NCBI GenBank assembly: GCA_023431385.1
Contig: JAEYWA010000055.1
Coordinates: 1-54,385, forward strand
Direction: 5' to 3'
Source of the DNA: Bacillota bacterium
GTDB lineage: Bacteria > Bacillota > Clostridia > Acetivibrionales > DSM-1351
DNA: 54,385 nucleotides
The notes under the pieces are model-generated. The model did not search any database, was not told the DNA's origin, and worked only from the letters and a program-made list of their open reading frames with translations. Made by a program: the position numbers and the translations under genes. This document shows positions 17,790 to 25,930 of the stretch, piece after piece. Numbering within the stretch: the first letter of the stretch is position 1; every line of letters begins with the position of its first letter.

Positions 17790-18122
17790 TCAGAAATTGA
17801 GCTGAGGATCCTTAAAAACATGATATAGTACGAGAATTAACATATTAATATAAAACAATATATTCAATGAAATTGTGCAGTTTTTAAGGTAATAGGAAAT
17901 AATCAAACTGCTTATCAGACTGATAAGTAGAAATAGTTTTGAAAAATAACAAACCTTAAAAGCAGGAGTAATTCTGTTAAATCTTGAATATCCCGACAGA
18001 GCTTGGAAAGTATTAAAAACTATCCTGTAAGTGACGGCAAGAACAGAAATATAGAAGTTTATAAACATTTTTTTAAGCGAGCTAATACCGTTGCCAAATT
18101 CATATACTCTCCAAATGCTCAT
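17790..18122 (-). CDS. Hypothetical small membrane protein
   Basis: A 110-residue open frame, Leu/Ile/Phe-rich, with two predicted membrane segments (about residues 63-80 and 86-103) and a basic N-terminal half. I recognise no family. The region around FNTFQALSGYSRFNRITP followed by helices loosely recalls the C-terminal membrane part of family 2 glycosyltransferases, so it could be a gene remnant. No clear ribosome site precedes ATG 18122. It lies upstream of the SecA-like gene on the same strand, 205 bp away. Low certainty that it is expressed. Confidence 0.4.
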   Translation of the reverse strand: MSIWRVYEFGNGISSLKKMFINFYISVLAVTYRIVFNTFQALSGYSRFNRITPAFKVCYFSKLFLLISLISSLIISYYLKNCTISLNILFYINMLILVLYHVFKDPQLNF

Positions 18123-18205
18123 ATTTTATTAAAATACAACCTTATTTGTATTCTATAATTTCATGCTTATTGTTGTCAATCTTTACTAATTTATTAAATA
18201 AAATA

Positions 18206-18242
18206 AAACGCTAAAGAAATTAATTGAGAAACTTTAGCGTTT
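18206..18242 (-). terminator. Terminator downstream of RNase J
   Basis: AAACGCTAAAG (18206-18216) pairs perfectly with CTTTAGCGTTT (18232-18242). The minus-strand continuation is T-rich. A second, weaker hairpin nearer the RNase J stop (about 18284-18317) pairs AAAGGG with CCCTTT and GCTC with GAGC. Confidence 0.75.
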
Positions 18243-18345
18243 ATTGTTAAGTTTATTTAAATGAATAAATCTATTTCTGCAAAAGGGGCTGCTCATGAAA
18301 GAGCATACCCTTTATAAAAACAGAAAATAAACTATACATTATGAC

Positions 18346-20013
18346 CTAGATCTCCATAATTATTGGAAGTATCATGGGCTTACGTTTTGTCTTTTCGTAT
18401 ATGCGGTCCTTCAAGGCTTCACGAATCGCTGATTTTCTTATGGACCAGTCGCCGTGATTTCTACCGTTACACTTATTAACGGCTTCCTTTGCAATTTCCT
18501 TCAGTTGTTCCATAAGATCCTCAGATTCACGGACATAAACAAAGCCTCTTGAAATAATATCGGGTCCCGCTACAACATTACCTGTATCACCTTCAATGGT
18601 TATTACCACAACAATCAATCCATCCTGGGACAAGTGCTTTCTGTCCCTCAAAACAACATTTCCGACATCTCCAACTCCCAAGCCGTCTACGAGGACTTTA
18701 CCTGACGTGACACTTCCATTTATCTTAGCAGAATCACTGGTCAATTCAAGTACCTTACCAATATCAAGTATAAACGTATTTTCCTTATTCATTCCCATTT
18801 TTACAGCTAGGTCAGCATGCTGCCTTAAGTGTCTATGTTCGCCGTGTACAGGCATAAAAAACTTTGGTTTCACCAGGCAGTGAATCAGCTTTATCTCCTC
18901 CTGACAGGCATGGCCTGAAACATGAGTGTCTGCCAGAGCTTCATATATAACATTGGCACCCTTCTTAAACAATTCATTTATAACTTTAGAAATGAGCTTT
19001 TCATTTCCAGGTATGGGTGATGCAGAAATAATTACTGTATCACCTGGAATTATTTCTACCTTTTTGTGCTCAGAGAAGGTTATCCTTGTCAAGGCTGACA
19101 TAGGCTCACCCTGACTTCCGGTAGTAATTATAACAAGTTTTTCCTGAGGAACCTTATCCATGTTTTCCATATCAACGAGGACACCTTCTGGAACATTCAG
19201 GTAACCAAGTTCCATAGCCACATTAACGACATTTACCATGCTCCTGCCTATCACAGTTACTTTTCTTCCAAATTTAACGGCAGCGTTGAAAATCTGCTGT
19301 ACCCTGTGAACATTTGAAGCAAAGGTAGCCACAAGAATCCTACTTCTGCAGTTCATAAAAATCTCGTTGAAAGTCTCTCCGACAGTGCGTTCGGACATTG
19401 TGTAACCTTCATTTTCAACATTTGTACTATCACACATCAAAAGAAGAACACCCTTTTTGCCAAGTTCGGCAAATCTGGCAAGGTCCATTGGCTGGCCTTC
19501 AATTGGGGTATAATCAACTTTGAAGTCCCCTGTATGAATAATTGTTCCAACAGGGGTAAATATGGCAAGTGACACAGCATCGGCGATACTGTGTGTTGCT
19601 CTAATAAATTCAATTTTAAACATACCCAATTCAACAGTCTGACCAGGCTCAACAGTCTGCAAATGAACTACATCCAATAGGCGATGTTCCTCAAGCTTGT
19701 ATTTTACAAGACCCAAAGTTAATTTTGTTCCGTATATAGGTACATTCAGATCTCTTAGTACATAAGGCAGAGCTCCGATATGATCTTCGTGTCCATGAGT
19801 AAGTATAATTGCTCTCACTTTATCCTTGTTTTTAACCAAATAACTAACATCCGGAATAACAAGATCTATGCCAAGCATTTCATCCTCCGGAAATGATAAT
19901 CCGCAATCCACAACTACAATATCATCCCCGTATTCAAACGCAGTAATATTCTTACCTATTTCCTGTAAACCGCCAAGCGGTATTACCTTTAATTTCTTTT
20001 TTGTTTTTGACAC
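18346..20013 (-). CDS. rnj: Ribonuclease J
   Basis: A 555-residue metallo-beta-lactamase/beta-CASP ribonuclease involved in 5'-3' exonucleolytic and endonucleolytic RNA turnover. The zinc motif HGHEDH is at residues 73-78, the beta-CASP region contains MCDSTNVENEGYTMSE, and the late motifs HVSGHACQEE and MPVHGEHRHLRQHA are typical of RNase J. Length matches RNase J1/J2. The start is GTG 20013 with GGAGG 7 nt upstream. It follows the GT4 gene by 57 bp on the same strand. With a single copy in view, J1 versus J2 cannot be decided. Confidence 0.96.
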   Translation of the reverse strand: MSKTKKKLKVIPLGGLQEIGKNITAFEYGDDIVVVDCGLSFPEDEMLGIDLVIPDVSYLVKNKDKVRAIILTHGHEDHIGALPYVLRDLNVPIYGTKLTLGLVKYKLEEHRLLDVVHLQTVEPGQTVELGMFKIEFIRATHSIADAVSLAIFTPVGTIIHTGDFKVDYTPIEGQPMDLARFAELGKKGVLLLMCDSTNVENEGYTMSERTVGETFNEIFMNCRSRILVATFASNVHRVQQIFNAAVKFGRKVTVIGRSMVNVVNVAMELGYLNVPEGVLVDMENMDKVPQEKLVIITTGSQGEPMSALTRITFSEHKKVEIIPGDTVIISASPIPGNEKLISKVINELFKKGANVIYEALADTHVSGHACQEEIKLIHCLVKPKFFMPVHGEHRHLRQHADLAVKMGMNKENTFILDIGKVLELTSDSAKINGSVTSGKVLVDGLGVGDVGNVVLRDRKHLSQDGLIVVVITIEGDTGNVVAGPDIISRGFVYVRESEDLMEQLKEIAKEAVNKCNGRNHGDWSIRKSAIREALKDRIYEKTKRKPMILPIIMEI

Positions 20014-20070
20014 AATTAATCCTCCAATTTTAGTGTATAAGTTTTTCTCTTTTTATGGTGTCACTTATTC

Positions 20071-21246
20071 TCAGCTGTTATATTGTGAAATAACATACCT
20101 GTACTCATCCATTATAGTTTCGGTAATATTATCCCAGTTATAAAGCCTATGTACTTTCTGTAATGCAGTATTTTTAATTCTTTCCGATAAGCCTTTGTTC
20201 TTTAACAACTCTAAAATACTATCCGCTAAGGAATTGGAATTCCCACTGTAAAACTTCATTCCATCCTCCCGGTGGTTTACTATTTCACCTAAGCCTCCCA
20301 CATCAGATACAACTACAGGAATGCCCGCTACCATTCCTTCAAGTGCAACTATTCCGAAAGGCTCATACGTGCTAGGAAAAACAGCTATATCAGAACATTT
20401 ATAAAGCTTCAGCAAAACCTCCTCACTTACATAACCCGTGAAATATACCCTGTTGGTAATATTTAGTCTCTGGCTTAGTTCGATTAAATTATTTAAACAC
20501 GGTCCTTTGCCCGCAATTACAAACTTTACGTCATTATAGTTGTCTAATATCTTTGGTATGGCATTTAATAAAACATGAACTCCCTTTTCATTCACTAGTC
20601 TTCCCACAAAGAAAACAATTTTTTCATTGATGGCAGCATAATTTTGTCTGAAAACATAGTCTGTGGCTATATTATCAAACTTTTTCAAATCTACACCGTT
20701 ATTTAAAACCTTTATTTTGTTGATATCTGAATTAAAGATTGAAATCAACTCATTCCACATATAGTTACTATTTACAATTATCCGGTCAGATTCATTTATT
20801 AGCCATTTCTCTACGTTATTTATAGTTCTCTGCAAGTCATTATGTATTCCGCAATTTCTCCCATACTCGGTTGCATGAATAGTCGTTATAAGCGGCAGGG
20901 AGAAAGATTTCCTCATGACTCTGGCAGCGTAAGCAATAAGCCAGTCATGCCCATGTATTATATCAAATCCAGATTTTTTTACAAGTCCAACCGCATATTC
21001 AAGCATGGCAAAATTGAGCTGCATAACCCATTCGACAAAATTATTTGAGGCATTGTTATATACATGCACTCTGTGGACATTTACATATTTGTCCTGTTCA
21101 AATTCTTTGGTACCTGGTTCCCAACAGGTTAAAACGTGAACTTCATTTCCACTTTCGCCTAAGTTATGTGCCAAATCATAAACTACTCGAGAAATACCTC
21201 CTATTATTCTGGGAGGATATTCCCAGGACAAAATCAAAATTTTCAT
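20071..21246 (-). CDS. GT4-family glycosyltransferase
   Basis: A 391-residue GT-B fold glycosyltransferase. The start MKILILSWEYPPRIIGGISR is a glycogen-synthase-like N-terminus with the donor-binding Gly-rich loop. FVGRLVNEKGVHVLL and PSTYEPFGIVALEGMVAG (the EX7E motif region) are hallmarks of GT4. The frame is open to 21390, but that extension is hydrophobic and AT-rich with no ribosome site, whereas AGAGGAA precedes ATG 21246. Relatives act in glycogen or polysaccharide synthesis; the substrate is uncertain. It lies 57 bp upstream of rnj. Confidence 0.9.
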   Translation of the reverse strand: MKILILSWEYPPRIIGGISRVVYDLAHNLGESGNEVHVLTCWEPGTKEFEQDKYVNVHRVHVYNNASNNFVEWVMQLNFAMLEYAVGLVKKSGFDIIHGHDWLIAYAARVMRKSFSLPLITTIHATEYGRNCGIHNDLQRTINNVEKWLINESDRIIVNSNYMWNELISIFNSDINKIKVLNNGVDLKKFDNIATDYVFRQNYAAINEKIVFFVGRLVNEKGVHVLLNAIPKILDNYNDVKFVIAGKGPCLNNLIELSQRLNITNRVYFTGYVSEEVLLKLYKCSDIAVFPSTYEPFGIVALEGMVAGIPVVVSDVGGLGEIVNHREDGMKFYSGNSNSLADSILELLKNKGLSERIKNTALQKVHRLYNWDNITETIMDEYRYVISQYNS

Positions 21247-21501
21247 AAATAATTCCTCTAATTCAAAAAACAAATGCAAAAAATAATACACAAACAATCT
21301 GTGAAAATATAAACTACGGAATATAACATCTATTATACATAATATTACAATTGCCTTTATTATTCTATCATACAGATAAGTCTTTTTCAAAAAACATTTA
21401 TTTTTAATTTACAATGAATAATATAAATTTACCAATAATTTAATAGTTGAAACTATAATTATAAATATATAATATTATTGCCCGTAAGCTCAATTTATGT
21501 A

Positions 21502-21530
21502 TTGACACATATTCTATTTGAATTTATAAT
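21502..21530 (+). promoter_or_regulatory. Perfect consensus sigma-A promoter with no gene behind it
   Basis: TTGACA (21502-21507), a 17-bp spacer and TATAAT (21525-21530) read rightward. Both flanking genes (GT4 and tRNA-Gln) read leftward, so the promoter serves neither. Confidence 0.75.
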
Positions 21531-21536
21531 AATACT

Positions 21537-21624
21537 ACTATTATTGACGAACTCTTTTGTTTACCCGGACGATTAAACGAAAAAGAAATGTAAAAGCAGA
21601 TGTGAGAGCATCTGCTTTTACATT
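21537..21624 (+). ncRNA. Candidate small RNA ending in a 16-bp hairpin
   Basis: Transcription from the promoter at 21502-21530 should begin near 21537. A small hairpin GTTTA/TAAAC (about 21559-21578) follows. Then comes a perfect 16-bp inverted repeat, AATGTAAAAGCAGATG (21587-21602) with CATCTGCTTTTACATT (21609-21624), around TGAGAG. No ribosome site or credible ORF is present. The T-rich 3' arm could terminate transcription, although no long T tract follows. It resembles no RNA family I know. Confidence 0.45.
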
Positions 21625-21766
21625 AATCAAAACACATCTGTATTTTGATAATGCTGTTACTTTTGCTGTTTTACTTCTGCTGTATTATTTACTGTCTGCT
21701 GTTAATTCTTTTGGTGCTTTTTTCAGCTATTTCCAGGCCAGTATATTCAGGAAAATAAAAGAATAA

Positions 21767-21801
21767 AAAAAGTATTTCAATTCTTGAAATTGAAATACTT
21801 T
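21767..21801 (-). terminator. Terminator after tRNA-Gln
   Basis: On the minus strand a roughly 12-bp stem (AAAGTATTTCAA with TTGAAATACTTT) follows the tRNA directly and runs into a T7 stretch. This is a strong intrinsic terminator. Confidence 0.85.
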
Positions 21802-21875
21802 TGGCTGCGGGTTAAGGATTTGAACCCTAACAAACTGAGCCAGAGTCAGTCGTGCTGCCGTTACACAAACCCGCA
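21802..21875 (-). tRNA. tRNA-Gln (CTG)
   Basis: The minus strand gives a perfect acceptor stem TGCGGGT/ACCCGCA with the weak U1-A72 pair typical of tRNA-Gln, discriminator G and encoded CCA. The anticodon stem ACTGA/TCAGT encloses CTCTGGC, giving anticodon CTG. D-arm and T-arm (TAGGG-TTCAAAT-CCTTA) fold normally. Confidence 0.93.
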
Positions 21876-22018
21876 ACGCTCTCGAACAAAAAGTATTTTA
21901 GCACAGGTTCAGTAATTATGTCAATACATTTTAGAAATTATATTTTTAATTTTCACAATTATATTTTTATTTATTAATAATAGTTTTATACTATCTAAAC
22001 TCAACTCTTTTGTTGCAC

Positions 22019-25000
22019 TCAAATTTCAAGCAACTCACCGGTTGAGAACAAGTAAATATATCGGTCTTTTACCTTCATGCCTGTAAGCTTCTCCAAAGCT
22101 CTGGAATAATAGGATAACTGGATTTCATATCTATCTTTTATCTTTTCAGTATTTCCAGGTTCAACATAATCTGTCTTATAATCAATAAGAACAAGCTCCC
22201 CATCTTCCTCAAAGTAACAGTCGATTACCCCCTGCAGCAATATTGTGTCGTCAGAGTTTATCTGTTCTTCCTGCCCATCATACAATTCAGCATATGACAG
22301 CTCCAGATTAAAAGGTATTTCTTTATAAACCTTTTCGGCAGCTGTTATTCTCTTGAATATATCAGTATCCATCAATTCGGTAATTTTCCTGATACTAACG
22401 CTAGCTGCCTGTTGTTGGGTAATTAAATGTCTTTTAACCATATCTTCAAGCTGCTTCATAATATTCCTGTCTTTAAAGTTTAAATGCTGCATTACAAAAT
22501 GAAGGACTGTACCTTTTTCAGCCGCCGATAAGCCCTTTTTTTCCTGGAGAAATGCCGGTTTTCGTATTCCAGTATACTTTAAGACAGCTCTATCCTCACC
22601 CTCATCGTTTAAATTAAAGAATCGTTTTATCTCAGTAACAGAGAATTTTGAAGGTACTTCTGTCAATTTAATATATGGATACTTCCAGGAAAGACGCCTG
22701 GTTATCTCGGTAACAGTTCTTTTGTCACAGTTATTACTGTTTTCAAGCCACTCCCTTAAATTGAAACCGTCTATTTCCTCCTCTCCCTCTCCTTCAAGCT
22801 TTGGTGTACCTGTTTTGGGTATACCTGTTATAAAGTCATTCTTCCGAATATGCACCGTCCATAAGGACTCCTTTCCTATCTCAGGCATATCAACATCTGC
22901 ACCAGTCCCTCCGGCCAAACGGAGGTTAAGTGCGTTTTCATGCCTCATGACAGCCGGACATATCCAGTCCAGATAATTCTGAGCCTTTGCCATTTCGTGG
23001 GCGGGTAATTTCTGCTGTATATTACCGGCTACAGGAAGCCATTTAGCAGCAGCTTTTTCAATACTGTTGACAGACCCTGTAAGGATTAACTTTTCCCTTG
23101 CTCGGGTAAGGGCAACATAAAGAATACGCATTTCTTCGGATAGAGTTTCAAATCTGACCTTCTGGGCTATAGCAAGCTTTGGTACCGATGGATACTTGAT
23201 TCTTCTTCTGTGGTCCACGAAATCAGGACCGAATCCCAGCTCCTGATGAAGTAAAATACTTTTATACATATCCTGAAAATTGAATTTCTTTCCGCAGCCG
23301 CTAACAAAAACAACCGGGAACTCAAGTCCCTTGCTCTTATGTATGCTCATCATTCTTACAACATTATCGTTTTCACCCAGTACTTTAGCACTACCCATAT
23401 CACCCTTGCTGGTTTTCAGCTTGTCAATAAAGTTTATAAAGTTAAATAACCCCTTATAACTGGTTTTTTCATATTGAAGAGCACGCTCGAACAATATTCT
23501 AAGGTTAGCCTGCTTTCTCTCACCATCTCTCATGGCTCCTACAATGCTGAAATATCCTGTCTCGTTGTATAACTGCCATATTAGCTTGTGAGTGGACATG
23601 TACATTGACATGGCTCTCCATTTTTCAAGTCGTTCAAGAAATTCTACTGCCTTACGGGAAGCCTCCGAAGGGCTTTCCGCCAACAGCATTAATGCGTCAA
23701 AAAGAGGCGCTTTACGGTCTGATAATCGAAGTTCAGCCAAATCTTCGGTGGTGAAATTTGCAATCTGTGATCTCAGAACTGAAAGGAGCGGTATATCTTG
23801 ATACGGATTATCAATAATTTGGAGCAGAGACAGCATCACCTGAATCTCAGGGGTCTTAAAGAAACCGCTCCCTGTATCAGCAAATACTGGTATCCCAAAA
23901 CGTGAAAGCTCCTCACAAAATACCTCTGTCCAGTTTTTTGTAGTTCTTAACAAAATTACTATATCTTTATACTGTACTGCTCTATATCGGTTTAATAGCC
24001 TGTCATAAACACTGAAACTCCTACCTTCCTTATCCGGCTGCATAAGAGCATTGATTCTGGCTGCAACTATACGGGCCTCTTTCTGAATATTATCCAGTAT
24101 TTCTTCCTCTTCTATATCTCCAGCTTGCTCCTCCTCATCCTCCAAATAATCTTCATGGCTTTGAACTGATGAGGTTTCTACAAGGTGAAGTTCAACATCA
24201 CCGCCAACTACGAGGTTTTTTTCAAGATTATCAGGGAATATTGCTGCCGGATTAAGTCTTTCCTTTGCATCATAATCCAGTTCTCCTACACTCTCTGACA
24301 TTATTTGTTCAAATATGAAATTTACGGCGTCAACTACTTCTTCTCTGCTTCTGAAGTTTTTAAACAACAGTATTTTTCGGTACAGTCCATCTGATAAACT
24401 TGAATAGCTGTTATACTTATTCATAAACAACTCAGGTTTAGCCTGTCTGAACCGGTAGATGCTCTGCTTTACATCACCAACCATGAAAACGTTGGGATTA
24501 CCCCTGTCTTCTCTGGATATCATGTTAATGATTATTTCCTGAACCATATTACTATCCTGGTATTCGTCCACAAGAATTTCAGAGAACTTGTCCTTATACG
24601 CTGCTGCCACCGGAGATGGAGCCGGCGTTCCGTTCTCATCGACCTCGGACAGTATTTTAAGACAAAAGTGTTCAAGATCATTGAAATCTACTGCGGCCTT
24701 CATTCTCTTCCTGCTCGAGTACCTCTTATCGAACTCTACTACAAGACCCGACAAACACTCCAGTAAGGGATACATTTGTTTAAGGTCTGAAATAATTTCC
24801 TCCGATTTCTGAAAGAACACCTCATCCTTTAGTCCTTTAATATACGCTTTAACTTCATCTCGAGTTTTTTTGACCTGCTCCTGTAATTGTTTATCGGCTT
24901 CCTTGCTACAGCTGGGCAATCTTCCGAATTCGTAATTTGAAAGATAATTATATATATCATCCCAGTTTACATAACCATATTTCCTCTGTGAGTCCAAGTG

Positions 25001-25825
25001 TTCTTCCTCGGAAAATCCTGCATTAATAAGTTCCAGCAAGCCAGTCAGCCTGTCAGAATCCTCATAAAACACAGAAAGGTATTTCTCCAGACCAACTGCA
25101 TGCTTTAGTCTGCTGCAGGCTGCCTCGAGCATGGATTTAAATCCCTCAAGACGAAGTCCTGCTGTCTTTATTATTACCCTTGCCCATTCAGTACTGCCAA
25201 AATCCGCTGTAATGCCGGGATTAAAATACTGGGTCTGCTGAAGCAACCATTGTTCAGGCCAAGGATAACTCTGTATATAACTGTATATATTCAAAACCAT
25301 TTCCTGAAGCTTCTCATCATCGCGGTTTGTTCCATAAGCTTCAAGCAAATCAAAAAAAGTCTGATTATTTTCCTCCTCATATAACTCCTCAAAGAGCTCA
25401 TTCAGAGTTTCAAGCTTCATAAGAGAGGCTTCGGTTTCATCAAGAATCCTGAAATTCGGGTCAATATCAATACTCTGAAAATTATTTCTTATAACCTCAA
25501 GACAAAAAGAATGTATCGTCGTAATAGAAGCTTTGTTTAATAATGCCAGTTGCCTGTGAATATTCCTGGAGGCCTTCTTTTCGTCTATTGCTTTTGATAT
25601 TGCAGTACCAATTCTCTCACGCATTTCAGTTGCAGCAGCATTTGTAAAGGTCACCACAAGCAGAGAATCGATATCAATAGGATTTTTATCATCTATAATT
25701 TTCTGTATAATTCTTTCGACAAGCACTGCAGTCTTTCCGGCTCCAGCAGCCGCTGCTACCAGCAAATTGCAGTCCTTTTCCCATATGGCAGCCTGCTGCT
25801 CTTTTGTCCAATTTGTATCAGCCAT
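22019..25825 (-). CDS. addA: ATP-dependent helicase/nuclease subunit A (AddA)
   Basis: A UvrD-like helicase fused to a RecB-type nuclease, 1268 residues from ATG 25825. Walker A AAAAGAGKT is at 24-32. Other motifs include LLVVTFTNAAATEMRERI, DEYQDSN, GDVKQSIYRFRQA, MSIHKSKGLEFPVVF and YVALTRAREKL. The C-terminal nuclease motif is GVIDCYF...VLIDYKTDYV. It works with AddB to process double-strand breaks for recombination. A longer frame from TTG 25849 lacks a ribosome site; AAAGG is about 10 nt before ATG 25825. It lies 105 bp downstream of addB on the same strand. Length is normal. Confidence 0.97.
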   Translation of the reverse strand: MADTNWTKEQQAAIWEKDCNLLVAAAAGAGKTAVLVERIIQKIIDDKNPIDIDSLLVVTFTNAAATEMRERIGTAISKAIDEKKASRNIHRQLALLNKASITTIHSFCLEVIRNNFQSIDIDPNFRILDETEASLMKLETLNELFEELYEEENNQTFFDLLEAYGTNRDDEKLQEMVLNIYSYIQSYPWPEQWLLQQTQYFNPGITADFGSTEWARVIIKTAGLRLEGFKSMLEAACSRLKHAVGLEKYLSVFYEDSDRLTGLLELINAGFSEEEHLDSQRKYGYVNWDDIYNYLSNYEFGRLPSCSKEADKQLQEQVKKTRDEVKAYIKGLKDEVFFQKSEEIISDLKQMYPLLECLSGLVVEFDKRYSSRKRMKAAVDFNDLEHFCLKILSEVDENGTPAPSPVAAAYKDKFSEILVDEYQDSNMVQEIIINMISREDRGNPNVFMVGDVKQSIYRFRQAKPELFMNKYNSYSSLSDGLYRKILLFKNFRSREEVVDAVNFIFEQIMSESVGELDYDAKERLNPAAIFPDNLEKNLVVGGDVELHLVETSSVQSHEDYLEDEEEQAGDIEEEEILDNIQKEARIVAARINALMQPDKEGRSFSVYDRLLNRYRAVQYKDIVILLRTTKNWTEVFCEELSRFGIPVFADTGSGFFKTPEIQVMLSLLQIIDNPYQDIPLLSVLRSQIANFTTEDLAELRLSDRKAPLFDALMLLAESPSEASRKAVEFLERLEKWRAMSMYMSTHKLIWQLYNETGYFSIVGAMRDGERKQANLRILFERALQYEKTSYKGLFNFINFIDKLKTSKGDMGSAKVLGENDNVVRMMSIHKSKGLEFPVVFVSGCGKKFNFQDMYKSILLHQELGFGPDFVDHRRRIKYPSVPKLAIAQKVRFETLSEEMRILYVALTRAREKLILTGSVNSIEKAAAKWLPVAGNIQQKLPAHEMAKAQNYLDWICPAVMRHENALNLRLAGGTGADVDMPEIGKESLWTVHIRKNDFITGIPKTGTPKLEGEGEEEIDGFNLREWLENSNNCDKRTVTEITRRLSWKYPYIKLTEVPSKFSVTEIKRFFNLNDEGEDRAVLKYTGIRKPAFLQEKKGLSAAEKGTVLHFVMQHLNFKDRNIMKQLEDMVKRHLITQQQAASVSIRKITELMDTDIFKRITAAEKVYKEIPFNLELSYAELYDGQEEQINSDDTILLQGVIDCYFEEDGELVLIDYKTDYVEPGNTEKIKDRYEIQLSYYSRALEKLTGMKVKDRYIYLFSTGELLEI

Positions 25826-25930
25826 AATTCCATAGCCTTTCCGGCTCAAATATTGTACTCTGTAACGTCTTTATTTTGAGCCTAATAAGGGATTAGCCTT
25901 TATTTTTTGTTAACCAATATGAGTATCCCT

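Noticed and set aside
21247..21390. N-terminal extension of the GT4 glycosyltransferase
   Set aside because: It is an AT-rich hydrophobic extension without a ribosome site; the family N-terminus starts at ATG 21246 with AGAGGAA upstream.
21557..21766. 69-codon open frame starting TTG after the orphan promoter
   Set aside because: No ribosome site, crosses the perfect hairpin, and reads as random hydrophobic residues. The non-coding RNA explanation fits better.
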